Assembly: GCF_016864195.1 (NCBI RefSeq)
Contig: NZ_CP045202.1
Span: forward strand, 62,001-126,000
Direction: 5' to 3'
Source: Dechloromonas sp. TW-R-39-2
GTDB lineage: Bacteria; Pseudomonadota; Gammaproteobacteria; Burkholderiales; Rhodocyclaceae
DNA length: 64,000 nt
Positions within the stretch are counted from its first letter, which is position 1. Each line of letters starts with the position of its first letter. Under the pieces are notes generated by a model, which made no database searches, was not told where the DNA came from, and saw nothing but the letters and a program-made list of their open reading frames with translations. Shown here one piece after another: positions 22,637 through 30,816 of this stretch. The translations under genes were made by a program, and so were the position numbers.

Positions 22637-22754
22637 CGAAAGCACGACAGACGAGAGAAGCGGCGGCGCATACACTTCAGTTGTGCATTGAACCCCTCCT
22701 CTCGAAACTCCCCCTTTCGAGAATTTCAACCCCGCCACTGGCGGGGTTTTTTTT
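22637..22754 (+). ncRNA. candidate small RNA with C-rich loop and terminal hairpin
   Basis: This 118-bp interval, free of reading frames, holds CCCCTCCT (22693-22700), a hairpin CTCGAAA/TTTCGAG (22701-22721) with the loop CTCCCCC, and a terminator. Pyrimidine-rich single-stranded CTCC stretches presented this way are typical of sRNAs that pair with Shine-Dalgarno sites. A weak promoter TTGCTG-17-TACACA (22602-22630) lies upstream. It may instead be only the 3' end of the preceding mRNA. Confidence 0.35.
22730..22754 (+). terminator. intrinsic terminator
   Basis: Stem CCCCGCC/GGCGGGG with a 3-base loop, followed by eight T residues. It closes the hypothetical gene and/or candidate sRNA transcript before cytochrome c5. 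Confidence 0.9.
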
Positions 22755-22778
22755 GCTCAGCTGCCAAAGTTAAGCCGT

Positions 22779-22784
22779 TATAAT
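22779..22784 (+). promoter_or_regulatory. -10 element TATAAT of the cytochrome c5 gene
   Basis: Perfect TATAAT 36 bp upstream of the cytochrome ATG and just after the preceding terminator. No good -35 box is seen at standard spacing. Confidence 0.5.
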
Positions 22785-22820
22785 TACGCACTTTTATTTT
22801 TGCGCAATGAGGTAATCAGC

Positions 22821-23270
22821 ATGGCCGAGCAGCACTCTTCCAAGAGCATCATGTGGGCAACGATCATTATCGCCATCGTTCTGATCGCCATCGTCTTCCC
22901 GCTTACCGTCAAGAAATCCACCTCGGCTGCCGATGCTGCCAAGGGTAACGATGAAGCTGATGTCCGCATTCAACCGGTTGCCAAGTTCGAACTGGCCAAG
23001 GCTGCTGCACCTGCTGCCGGCGGCGCACCGAAAGATGGCGCTACCGTTTTCAACACCGTTTGCGGCGCCTGCCACAACACCGGCGCAGCCGGCGCACCAA
23101 AGGCTGGCGACAAGGCCACCTGGGCACCACGTCTCGGCCAGGGCAAGGATGCACTGTACAAGAGCGCGATTGGCGGCAAGGGCGCCATGCCGCCGAAGGG
23201 TGGCGCAGGCGATCTGTCCGATGGCGAAATCAAGGCTGCCGTTGATCACCTGATCGGCCTGTCCAAGTAA
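22821..23270 (+). CDS. membrane-anchored cytochrome c5 family protein
   Basis: A 149-residue protein with one N-terminal membrane helix (residues ~11-29), an Ala/Pro-rich linker and a class I haem domain. The haem motif CGACH is at residues 81-85 and the axial methionine is M123 in 'GAMPPKGG'. This is the usual form of betaproteobacterial c5, which carries electrons in the periplasm to terminal oxidases or other acceptors. The ATG at 22821 has GAGGT 8 bases upstream. It is monocistronic, with its own promoter and strong terminator. Confidence 0.92.
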   Translation: MAEQHSSKSIMWATIIIAIVLIAIVFPLTVKKSTSAADAAKGNDEADVRIQPVAKFELAKAAAPAAGGAPKDGATVFNTVCGACHNTGAAGAPKAGDKATWAPRLGQGKDALYKSAIGGKGAMPPKGGAGDLSDGEIKAAVDHLIGLSK

Positions 23271-23286
23271 TTCCCCGGCTTGCATC

Positions 23287-23319
23287 AAAAAGAGGGAGGC
23301 TCCGGCCTCCCTCTTTTTT
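23287..23319 (+). terminator. intrinsic terminator of cytochrome c5 gene
   Basis: Stem AAAAAGAGGGAGGC with its exact complement around a TCCG tetraloop, running into a T-tract. Confidence 0.93.
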
Positions 23320-23328
23320 GTCCACACA

Positions 23329-23355
23329 AAAAAAGCGCCTTGTGAGCGCTTTTTT
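23329..23355. terminator. second hairpin, probably bidirectional terminator
   Basis: AAAAAAGCGC / GCGCTTTTTT with a 7-base loop. The A and T tracts allow function in both directions; leftward it would end the gene at 23403-23747. Confidence 0.8.
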
Positions 23356-23402
23356 GTTGGGCGCAGCTTTTGGAGGGCTGCCGGCCAGAGGCGATTCGAA
23401 CC

Positions 23403-23747
23403 TTACTTCTTGACCGCTTCTGCGGCCTTGGCTGGTTCGGCGGCTGCGGCTGCAGCAGCAGGTTCAGCCTTCTTGCTGGCTTTCTTGGCTTTCTTGACCT
23501 TTTTCTCGACCGGAGCGGCGGCTTCTTTTTTAGCTTCCGGCGCCGGCGTGGCAGCCGCTGGCTTGGCTTCTGCTGCCTTGACTTCGGATTTCACAACCGC
23601 TTCAGCGGCCTTGGGCGCCTCGGCCTTGACGGTCGCTGCAGCCGGAGCGGCAATGGCCTTGAGGTCGGCGGCGGCTGGCTTGACGTCAGCAGCGTGGGCG
23701 ATACCGAAAGCGGCGGCGATAACGAGTGCGAAAATTTGCTTGGTCAT
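23403..23747 (-). CDS. exported low-complexity Ala/Lys/Pro-rich protein
   Basis: A 114-residue protein with a signal peptide (MTKQIFALVIAAAFGIAHA) and a mature part made almost only of Ala, Lys, Pro, Glu and Val ('EKKVKKAKKASKKAEP'). CAGGAG seven bases before the ATG supports it. The mature composition resembles histone H1-like proteins, but the leader argues for a periplasmic location, perhaps binding polyanions or the cell wall. No family is recognised. It is monocistronic between terminators; 138 bp to the next gene contain nothing I can name. Confidence 0.7.
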   Translation of the reverse strand: MTKQIFALVIAAAFGIAHAADVKPAAADLKAIAAPAAATVKAEAPKAAEAVVKSEVKAAEAKPAAATPAPEAKKEAAAPVEKKVKKAKKASKKAEPAAAAAAAEPAKAAEAVKK

Positions 23748-23885
23748 TTTGAATCTCCTGATTGATTTATTCGGTAGTTCATCCGGCTTTGCGAAATTGC
23801 GCTGCCTTGTGTCGAATAACGCAGGCCGTTACGGCCCGGATGTCATCAGAAAAGTAACTCGTCGTAACGGTGTATGACCAAACCG

Positions 23886-25877
23886 TTAGCGCTTGTTGCC
23901 GGCCAGCATGGCTTTCATGGCATCGAGCCGGGCGCTGCCGGTGGCCTTGTCGGGCGGCGCATCCTGCTTGCCTCCGAGAAAACGGACATCATCCTTGCCC
24001 ATTTCATCGATGAAGCGCGATGGTTCGCAGGGGACGAACTCGCGTGCCTGCTTGCGCCGCTCGCAGTAGGAGATATGCAGTGTGCGCTGGGCTCGGGTGA
24101 TGCCGACATACATCAGGCGACGCTCTTCTTCGATCTTGCCCGGATCGGTGGACTCGCGATGCGGCAGGATGCCCTCCTCGACACCGACGAGAAAGACATG
24201 TTTGTACTCCAGCCCCTTCGAAGCATGCAGCGTCGATAACTGGACGGCATCGACCTCTTCGTCGTTCTGCTTGTCGAGCATGTTGATCAGCGCAATGCTC
24301 TGGGTCAGGTCGATCAGCGTCTTGCCATCGAGCTCGCCCTTCTTGTTCAACCAGTTGGCAAATTCGCAGACATTAGCCCAACGCGTCTGTGCCGTGCGCT
24401 CTTCCTCGTGGTCGTACAAGAAACCTTCGTAATCGATCGCCTTGAGCAAGTCCGGCAGCACTTGATGGGCCGGCTCACGGCTGGCCCGTCCCTGGGTGCG
24501 GTTGATGAACTGGCAGAACTCGAGCAACGGCTCAATCTGGCGCGGCTGGACGCGATGCGCGAAGCCTTCCTCGAAAGCCGCCTGGAACAGCGAAATATGG
24601 CGTTCGCCGGCATAGGTACCGAGTGCCTGGAGGGTCGCCGCGCCAATCCCGCGCTTCGGCGTCGTAGCCGCACGAATGAAGGCCGGATCATCATCTTCGT
24701 TGGTCAGCAAACGCAGATAAGCGATGATGTCCTTGATCTCGGCCTTATCGAAGAAGGATTTGCCGCCGGAGAGCAGATAGGGAATCCGGTGGTCGCGCAG
24801 GTATTCCTCGAAGGTTCGTGCCTGGTGGTTCGAACGGTAGAGGATGGCGTAGTCCTTGAACTTGCCGCGATGCTCGAAGCGATGCGCCTGCAGCTTCATG
24901 ATCACGCCTTCGGCCTCGGCATCGTTGTCGCGGCAGGTTGTAACGTGGATAGGCTCGCCCAATCCAAGCTCGGACCACAACTTCTTGTCGAACAGTTTTT
25001 CATTGTTGGCAATGACGTTGTTCGCCGCCTTGAGGATCGTCACGGTCGACCGGTAATTTTGCTCAAGTTTGATCACCTTGAGCGCCGGGAATTCGGTTGG
25101 CAGCTTCTTCAGGTTTTCAATGTCGGCGCCGCGCCAGCCGTAGATCGCCTGATCGTCGTCACCCACGGCGGTGAACTGGGCACGGACCCCGGTCAGCAAC
25201 TTGAGCAACTGGTATTGGCAGGCGTTGGTATCCTGGTATTCATCGACCAACAAGTAGCGCAGGCGGTTCTGCCACTTGTCGGCAATCTCGGGGTGTTCGC
25301 TGAACAGCTTGACCGGCAGACCGATCAGGTCGTCGAAATCGACCGCCTGATAAGCCTTGAGCGTCGCTTCGTAGGAGAGGTAGGCATGGGCGGCCAGCTT
25401 CTCGTGCTCGTCGCGCGCCATGTGCAACGCCCCCTCGGGGGTCACCAGCGCATTTTTCCAGTTCGAAATGATCGATTGCAAAATACGCAGCGTGGCCTTG
25501 TCGACCGTACCGGCCACCTCGCCGATGATGCCGCCACAATCGGCTGAGTCGAAAATCGAAAAGCGCGGCTTGTAGCCGAGCGCCTTGGCCTCCTCACGCA
25601 GGATGCGCACACCGAGCGAGTGGAAGGTCGAGATCTGCAACTCGTCGGCCAGCGGCTTGGAGAGAATCTTGCCGATCCGCTCCTGCATTTCCTTGGCCGC
25701 CTTGTTGGTAAAGGTGATGGCAGCAACGTTACGCGGCTGGAAACCACATTCCTGAACGAGATAGGCGATCTTCTGCGTAATCACCCGCGTTTTGCCCGAG
25801 CCGGCACCGGCGAGCACCAGCAAGGGGCCGTCGAGGTAGTGGATTGCTTCGCGTTGCTGAGGATTGAGGCCGGACAT
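23886..25877 (-). CDS. rep: ATP-dependent DNA helicase Rep (UvrD/Rep superfamily 1A)
   Basis: A 663-residue 3'-5' helicase. Motif Q/I 'LNPQQREAI...VLAGAGSGKTRVI', motif Ia 'AITFTNKAAKEM', motif II 'LLVDEYQDTN', motif III 'AVGDDDQAIYGWRGA', motif IV 'LEQNYRST', motif V 'STLHASKGLEYKHVF' and motif VI 'RRLMYVGITRAQ' are all present in order. 'LVDEYQDTN' and the ~670-residue length fit Rep better than UvrD (~720). It helps replication forks pass protein-bound DNA. A GC hairpin separates it from the upstream small gene. Confidence 0.95.
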   Translation of the reverse strand: MSGLNPQQREAIHYLDGPLLVLAGAGSGKTRVITQKIAYLVQECGFQPRNVAAITFTNKAAKEMQERIGKILSKPLADELQISTFHSLGVRILREEAKALGYKPRFSIFDSADCGGIIGEVAGTVDKATLRILQSIISNWKNALVTPEGALHMARDEHEKLAAHAYLSYEATLKAYQAVDFDDLIGLPVKLFSEHPEIADKWQNRLRYLLVDEYQDTNACQYQLLKLLTGVRAQFTAVGDDDQAIYGWRGADIENLKKLPTEFPALKVIKLEQNYRSTVTILKAANNVIANNEKLFDKKLWSELGLGEPIHVTTCRDNDAEAEGVIMKLQAHRFEHRGKFKDYAILYRSNHQARTFEEYLRDHRIPYLLSGGKSFFDKAEIKDIIAYLRLLTNEDDDPAFIRAATTPKRGIGAATLQALGTYAGERHISLFQAAFEEGFAHRVQPRQIEPLLEFCQFINRTQGRASREPAHQVLPDLLKAIDYEGFLYDHEEERTAQTRWANVCEFANWLNKKGELDGKTLIDLTQSIALINMLDKQNDEEVDAVQLSTLHASKGLEYKHVFLVGVEEGILPHRESTDPGKIEEERRLMYVGITRAQRTLHISYCERRKQAREFVPCEPSRFIDEMGKDDVRFLGGKQDAPPDKATGSARLDAMKAMLAGNKR

Positions 25878-25893
25878 CGGGATCGAAAACGAA

Positions 25894-25915
25894 GCGCCCC
25901 GGAATAGCGGGGCGC
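25894..25915 (-). terminator. GC-rich hairpin between small hypothetical gene and rep
   Basis: GCGCCCCG / CGGGGCGC with a 6-base loop. On the minus strand it is followed by TTCGTTTTCG, an imperfect T-tract. It may be a weak terminator for the upstream gene or a leader structure of rep. Confidence 0.45.
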
Positions 25916-25975
25916 GAATTTGAATCAGGCAATTTTAGCAGCCAGGCCGCTTCGCACGGACTAAATCAACGGGCA

Positions 25976-26293
25976 TCACACCGTGTCATCGACATGCGGC
26001 AGCGCCAGGCTGAGTGCCCGCAGCTTGATCAAGGCCTCGCCATGCCCACCCAGCACAACCAGGCGCGCGGCCACACTACGGGCCTCCTGCAAGACCTGCT
26101 GGCTGCCCTCGAAGGGACCAAGCGAACGGGCATCGACCTCGGCCATTTCCTGCTGCAGGCTGCGTTGCCGGTCGTTCTCGACGGCAGCCAGCGCCTCGAC
26201 CCGGCGAATCTGCTCGCCATGGAGCTGGCGCAAGCTTTCCCTGGCATCAATCGCCCGGGGCTGCGTCGTCGAATCAAGGCGTTTCAGTTGCAT
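25976..26293 (-). CDS. hypothetical protein, 105 residues
   Basis: A soluble, highly charged, probably helical protein ('DARESLRQLHGEQIRRVEALAA', residues ~16-37), without cysteine or membrane segment. CAGGAG lies 8 bases before the ATG, which supports expression. It sits between DUF4197 and rep on the same strand with a 48-bp gap to the former. No family is recognised. An overlapping longer frame on the other strand is less likely, as it lacks a ribosome site and has no recognisable content. Confidence 0.6.
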   Translation of the reverse strand: MQLKRLDSTTQPRAIDARESLRQLHGEQIRRVEALAAVENDRQRSLQQEMAEVDARSLGPFEGSQQVLQEARSVAARLVVLGGHGEALIKLRALSLALPHVDDTV

Positions 26294-26341
26294 TCCAGTC
26301 TCCTGACTGTATTGACGGCGGCTGAAACGCCCGACTTTAAT

Positions 26342-27028
26342 TTACAGGGCGCCGAACACTTTCTTGAGCAGCGAGCTGCCGGCCCCAAGCGGGTTGGCGC
26401 GGAGTTTCTTTTCTTCCTCGGCGATCATCGCAAACAGGCCATCCATCGCCTTTTGCGTGACATAACCATCGAGGTCGGCGTCTTTCTGGTCAATCAGGCC
26501 GCTGCTTGCCGCCTTGCCGGCAAAAGCGTTGTATTGCCCGGCCAGATCAAGCTTCTGGGTCGATGCCTTGACGATAGGCATGAACTTGGCGGTCAGTTGC
26601 TCGGTCGATGTCCGCTTGAAATATTGCGTCACGCTGTCTTCGCCACCAGTCAGAATCCCCTTGGCGTCCTGCACGCTCATCTTCTTGATCGAGTCGCTGA
26701 GAATCGGCTTGGCTTCGGCCACGGCCTGCTCAGCCGCATGGTTCATCGTTTCGATCAATTGGTCGGCCTGCTTGCCCATGCCGAACATGCGCAGCCCTTT
26801 CTCTGCCTTGTCGAGATAACCCGGCAACGGAATCTTGACCTTGCTGTTGCCGAGGAAGCCGCCATCCTTGCCGAGCGAGGCCACGGCATAGTCAGCGCCC
26901 TTGGCCAGAGCTTCCTTGACGCCGGCGCTGGCATCGCCGGTTGAAATGGCATCCAGCGCCCCGGCCTGGGCGAATGCTGCGGTCAACGTCAGGCAAAGGG
27001 CAAAAACGGTTTTTTGAAGGGTACGCAT
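26342..27028 (-). CDS. DUF4197 domain-containing exported protein
   Basis: A 228-residue protein with a signal peptide (MRTLQKTVFALCLTLTAAFAQA). The mature part shows the DUF4197 pattern 'GVKEALAKGADYAVASLGK..GFLGN..VKIPLPG.L', 'DQLIETMNHAAEQAV.EAKPI' and 'TEQLTAKFMPIV'. The family is widespread in Gram-negative bacteria, periplasmic or outer-membrane associated, with no known activity. It lies 24 bp downstream of pilU on the same strand and may be co-transcribed with it. Confidence 0.88.
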   Translation of the reverse strand: MRTLQKTVFALCLTLTAAFAQAGALDAISTGDASAGVKEALAKGADYAVASLGKDGGFLGNSKVKIPLPGYLDKAEKGLRMFGMGKQADQLIETMNHAAEQAVAEAKPILSDSIKKMSVQDAKGILTGGEDSVTQYFKRTSTEQLTAKFMPIVKASTQKLDLAGQYNAFAGKAASSGLIDQKDADLDGYVTQKAMDGLFAMIAEEEKKLRANPLGAGSSLLKKVFGAL

Positions 27029-27051
27029 AAAATTCTCCAGGGGTTGGGCGA

Positions 27052-28188
27052 TCAGACGATATCGAGATGGTTCAGACCGCTGCTCAGGTCTCGATCCTTC
27101 GATTCCTTGCCATACAACTTGATCTGCAAGCGCAGGTCATTGAGCGAATCGGCGTTGCGCAACGCATCTTCATAGCTGATTTTGCCGGCTTCGTAGAGAT
27201 CGAACAGGGCCTGGTCGAAGGTCTGCATGCCCAGCTCGCGCGACTTCTTCATGATTTCCTTGATCTCCTGCACCTCGCCGCGGAAGATCAGGTCGGCGAT
27301 CAGCGGCGAATTGAGCATTACCTCGATCGCGGCAACCCGCCCCTTGCCGTCTTTCTTGGGCAGCAGGCGCTGGGAAACCATGGCCCGCATATTGAGCGAC
27401 AGATCCATCAGCAATTGCTGGCGACGCTCTTCGGGGAAGAAATTGATGATCCGGTCGATCGCCTGGTTGGCGCTGTTGGCATGCAGCGTAGCCAGCGCCA
27501 GGTGGCCGGTTTCGGCAAAGGCGATGGCGTAATCCATCGTGTTGCGGTCGCGGATTTCGCCCATCAGGATGACATCCGGTGCCTGGCGCAGGGTGTTCTT
27601 CAGGGCCGGACCCCAGTCGTCGGTATCAACGCCGACTTCGCGCTGCGTCACGATGCAGTTCTTGTGCTCGTGTACATATTCGATCGGGTCTTCGATGGTG
27701 ATGATGTGGCCGAAGGAATTCTCGTTGCGATAATCGACCAAGGCAGCCAGCGAGGTCGTCTTGCCGGTGCCGGTGCCGCCGACGAAGATGATCAGGCCGC
27801 GCTTGCTCATCGCCAGATCCTTGAGCACCGGCGGCATTTGCAACTCATCGAGCGTCGGAATCGTCATGTTGATCGTCCGGCATACGACACCGACGCGACC
27901 TTGCTGAACCAGCGCATTGACCCGGAAGCGCCCGATACCGGAGGGTGAAATGGCGAAATTGCACTCCTTGGTCGCCTCGAACTCGGCCGCCTGGCGGTCG
28001 TTCATGATCGAGCGGGCCAACTCGGCCGTGTGTTGCGCCGTCAATACCTGGTTCGACACCGGCGTCACCTTGCCATCGATCTTGATGGCCGGCGCAAAAC
28101 CGGCGGCGATGAACAAATCGGAGCCTTTCTTTTGCGACATCAGGCGCAAAAGATCGTGCATGAACTTCATTGCCTGATCGCGTTCCAT
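27052..28188 (-). CDS. pilU: type IV pilus retraction ATPase PilU
   Basis: A 378-residue hexameric ATPase that works with PilT in pilus retraction. 'MHDLLRLMSQKKGSDLF' (N-terminal domain), Walker A 'GGTGTGKTT', Asp box 'TIEDPIEYVHEH', Walker B 'ILMGEIRDRNTM' and His box 'LATLHANSANQAIDRI' are present. 'VTQREVGVDTDDW' is a PilU-type feature. The ATG at 28188 has AAGGA 6 bases upstream. It lies 30 bp after pilT. Confidence 0.95.
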   Translation of the reverse strand: MERDQAMKFMHDLLRLMSQKKGSDLFIAAGFAPAIKIDGKVTPVSNQVLTAQHTAELARSIMNDRQAAEFEATKECNFAISPSGIGRFRVNALVQQGRVGVVCRTINMTIPTLDELQMPPVLKDLAMSKRGLIIFVGGTGTGKTTSLAALVDYRNENSFGHIITIEDPIEYVHEHKNCIVTQREVGVDTDDWGPALKNTLRQAPDVILMGEIRDRNTMDYAIAFAETGHLALATLHANSANQAIDRIINFFPEERRQQLLMDLSLNMRAMVSQRLLPKKDGKGRVAAIEVMLNSPLIADLIFRGEVQEIKEIMKKSRELGMQTFDQALFDLYEAGKISYEDALRNADSLNDLRLQIKLYGKESKDRDLSSGLNHLDIV

Positions 28189-28218
28189 ATTTTTCCTTGG
28201 TTTTTATGCCGCGACCGA

Positions 28219-29262
28219 TCAGGCCGGGAAAGCATCCTTGTTCGATGCCTTGTTGCGTGCATCGTTGCTTGAAACAATGCCGCGCCGAACCATGTCGAGC
28301 AGATTCTGATCCAGCGTCTGCATGCCGACATTCTGGCCGGTCTGGATCGCAGAATACATCTGCGCCACCTTGTTTTCACGGATCAGGTTGCGGATGGCCG
28401 GCGTGCCAATCATGATTTCGTGGGCAGCCACGCGGCCGGCGCCATCCTTGGTCTTGAGCAGGGTCTGCGAAATGACGGCGCGCAGCGATTCGGACAGCAT
28501 CGAGCGAACCATTTCCTTTTCAGCCGCCGGGAAAACGTCAACGATACGGTCAACCGTCTTGGCGGCCGAAGAAGTATGCAGCGTGCCAAATACCAGGTGG
28601 CCGGTTTCGGCCGCCGTCAGTGCCAGACGGATGGTTTCGAGGTCGCGCATTTCACCGACCAGGATCACGTCCGGGTCTTCGCGCAGCGCCGAGCGCAGGG
28701 CGTTCGAGAAAGACAGCGTATGCGGCCCGACTTCGCGCTGATTGATCAGGCATTTCTTGGCATCGTGCACAAATTCGATCGGGTCCTCGACCGTCAGGAT
28801 GTGGCCATAGTGGTTTTCATTGACGTGATTGACCATCGCCGCCAGCGTCGTCGACTTGCCCGAACCGGTCGGCCCGGTAACCAGCACGATACCGCGCGGA
28901 TACTCGGAAATTTCGCGGAAAATCTTCGGACAGTTGAGTTCTTCCAGCGTCATGACCTTGGTCGGAATGGTCCGGAAAACGGCACCGGCACCACGCTGCT
29001 GGTTGAAGGCATTGACCCGGAAACGCGCCAGGTTGGGAATTTCGAAGGAGAAATCGCACTCCAGCGTTTCCTCATAGACCTTGCGCTGGCCGTCATTCAT
29101 GATGTCATAGACCATGCCATGAACATCCTTGTGCTCCATCGGCGGCAGGTTGATCCGCCGAACATCGCCGTGCACCCGGATCATGGGCGGCAGGCCGGCC
29201 GACAGGTGCAAGTCGGAAGCCTTGTTCTTGACGCTGAAAGCCAGCAGTTCGGTAATGTCCAT
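28219..29262 (-). CDS. pilT: type IV pilus twitching motility ATPase PilT
   Basis: A 347-residue retraction motor. 'MDITELLAFSVKNKASDLH', Walker A 'GPTGSGKSTT', Asp box 'TVEDPIEFVHDAKKC', Walker B 'ILVGEMRDLETIR', His box 'FGTLHTSSAAKTVDRI' and the C-terminal 'AIRNLIRENKVAQM' are all diagnostic of PilT. It forms an operon with pilU. A candidate promoter, TTGGAA-16-TATACA on the minus strand, lies in the 53-bp gap to yggS. It fits with the Chp chemosensory cluster at 37-46 kb. Confidence 0.96.
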   Translation of the reverse strand: MDITELLAFSVKNKASDLHLSAGLPPMIRVHGDVRRINLPPMEHKDVHGMVYDIMNDGQRKVYEETLECDFSFEIPNLARFRVNAFNQQRGAGAVFRTIPTKVMTLEELNCPKIFREISEYPRGIVLVTGPTGSGKSTTLAAMVNHVNENHYGHILTVEDPIEFVHDAKKCLINQREVGPHTLSFSNALRSALREDPDVILVGEMRDLETIRLALTAAETGHLVFGTLHTSSAAKTVDRIVDVFPAAEKEMVRSMLSESLRAVISQTLLKTKDGAGRVAAHEIMIGTPAIRNLIRENKVAQMYSAIQTGQNVGMQTLDQNLLDMVRRGIVSSNDARNKASNKDAFPA

Positions 29263-29283
29263 GGATCGTCCTTGAGGCGCGTG

Positions 29284-29289
29284 TATACT
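29284..29289. promoter_or_regulatory. divergent promoter region pilT / yggS
   Basis: The 53-bp gap contains TATACT reading right towards yggS. On the opposite strand, TATACA lies 16 bp after TTGGAA, reading towards pilT. The two -10 elements overlap, so the two directions may compete for polymerase. Confidence 0.45.
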
Positions 29290-29315
29290 GGAAACTGACG
29301 TAATTCCAAAAGATT

Positions 29316-30005
29316 ATGAGCGCAATCGCCACCAACCTGCAAGCAATCAGGGAACGCATCGCCCAGGCCGCCGTCGCAGCCGGTCGCGCGCCCGATTCCG
29401 TCCATTTGCTGGCCGTCAGCAAGACCAAGCCGCTGGCCGATGTGCTGACGGCAGGCGCAGCCGGACAGCATGCCTTTGGCGAAAACTATGTCCAGGAAGG
29501 TAGCGAAAAGGCGCTTGCCACGGTCGACCACGGTTTTGAATGGCATTTCATCGGTCCACTGCAGAGCAACAAGACACGCCAGGTCGCCGAACACTTCGCC
29601 TGGGTCCATTCGATCGAGCGCCTGAAAATCGCCGAACGCCTGTCGGCCCAGCGCCCCGCCGGGTTGCCGCCGCTCCAGGTGTGCGTCCAGGTCAATGTTT
29701 CCGGCGAAGCCAGCAAGAGCGGTTGCGCCCCGGATGAAGCGGTCGCCCTGTGCCTGGCCATCGCCGCCCTGCCCAAACTGAACTTGCGCGGCCTGATGGC
29801 GATTCCCGAACCCTGCGACGACCCGGTCGCGCAGCGCGAACCTTTTCGTCGGCTGAAACTGATCGCCGACGCAGTACGAGCGGCCGGCGTGCCGCTCGAC
29901 ACACTTTCCATGGGCATGTCCCACGATCTTGAAGCTGCCGTGGCCGAAGGTGCGACGATTGTCCGCATCGGCACGGCCATTTTTGGTGAAAGAAACTACA
30001 CATGA
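29316..30005 (+). CDS. yggS: YggS family PLP homeostasis protein
   Basis: A 229-residue cytosolic pyridoxal phosphate-binding protein (PLPBP/YggS) that buffers free PLP. The PLP lysine lies in 'LLAVSKTKPLADVL'. Further hallmarks are 'FGENYVQE', 'WHFIGPLQSNKTR', 'CVQVNVSGEASKSG' and the C-terminal 'LSMGMSHDLEAAVAEGATIVRIG'. It overlaps proC by 4 bp. The order yggS-proC-yggT-yggU is common in proteobacteria. Confidence 0.95.
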   Translation: MSAIATNLQAIRERIAQAAVAAGRAPDSVHLLAVSKTKPLADVLTAGAAGQHAFGENYVQEGSEKALATVDHGFEWHFIGPLQSNKTRQVAEHFAWVHSIERLKIAERLSAQRPAGLPPLQVCVQVNVSGEASKSGCAPDEAVALCLAIAALPKLNLRGLMAIPEPCDDPVAQREPFRRLKLIADAVRAAGVPLDTLSMGMSHDLEAAVAEGATIVRIGTAIFGERNYT

Positions 30006-30814
30006 AGATTACTTTTCTAGGCGGCGGCAACATGGCCAACGCGCTGATCGGCGGCATGCTGAAACAGGGTTTTGTCGCAGCCGACATCAATGTCATCGAT
30101 CCGGGCAGCGAAGCCCGTGAAAAGCTGAGCGCGACTTACGCGGTCAACTGCTACGCAGCGGCCGAATTGCTGCCTGCCGTCGGCGATCTGCTGGTCCTCG
30201 CCGTCAAGCCGCAGCAAATGAAGGAAGCCGTCGCACCGCTCGTCGACAAGCTCGGTCAGGCGGTTGTCGTCAGCATTGCTGCCGGCCTCGACCTGGAAAC
30301 GCTGGCGCGCTTCCTCGGCGGCCATCGCCGCATCGTCCGTTGCATGCCGAACACCCCGGCCCTGATCGGCGCCGGCATTACCGGCCTTTGCCCACTGCCG
30401 GAAGTCAGCCAAGCCGAACGCGAAGCGGCCGACCGCGTGCTGCGCGCCGTCGGCAGCACTGTCTGGATCGATGACGAAGGCAAGATGGACGGCGTCACCG
30501 CCGTTTCGGGCAGCGGCCCGGCCTACGTCTTCCTGTTCATCGAGGCACTGCAGCAGGCGGCAGCCGACCTCGGCTTCACACCGGAACAAGGCCGCCAACT
30601 GGCCATCGAAACCGTCCAGGGCGCGGCCGCCCTCGCCGCTCAATCGACAGAACCCGCTTCCGTGCTGCGCGAACGGGTCACCTCGAAAGGCGGCACCACG
30701 GCCGCTGCCTTGCAGGTGATGGCCGACAAAGGCGTCAAGGAAGGCATCATCGCCGGCGTCATGGCGGCTGAAGCCCGTGGTCAGGAACTTGGCAAGCTGC
30801 TCGGAGCCGCCTGA
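30002..30814 (+). CDS. proC: pyrroline-5-carboxylate reductase
   Basis: A 270-residue enzyme reducing P5C to L-proline with NAD(P)H. The Rossmann start 'MKITFLGGGNMANALIGG', 'VLAVKPQQM', 'RIVRCMPNTPALIGAGIT', 'VTAVSGSGPAYVFLFIEAL' and 'RERVTSKGGTTAAAL' are family signatures. It overlaps yggS by 4 bp and is followed by yggT after 2 bp, so it is a tight operon. Confidence 0.97.
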   Translation: MKITFLGGGNMANALIGGMLKQGFVAADINVIDPGSEAREKLSATYAVNCYAAAELLPAVGDLLVLAVKPQQMKEAVAPLVDKLGQAVVVSIAAGLDLETLARFLGGHRRIVRCMPNTPALIGAGITGLCPLPEVSQAEREAADRVLRAVGSTVWIDDEGKMDGVTAVSGSGPAYVFLFIEALQQAAADLGFTPEQGRQLAIETVQGAAALAAQSTEPASVLRERVTSKGGTTAAALQVMADKGVKEGIIAGVMAAEARGQELGKLLGAA

Positions 30815-30816
30815 GC

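Noticed and set aside
23380..23406. Minus-strand GGTTCGAATC that looks like a tRNA T-arm
   Set aside because: No complementary T-stem, anticodon arm or acceptor pairing; the sequence overlaps the end of the exported Lys/Ala-rich gene.
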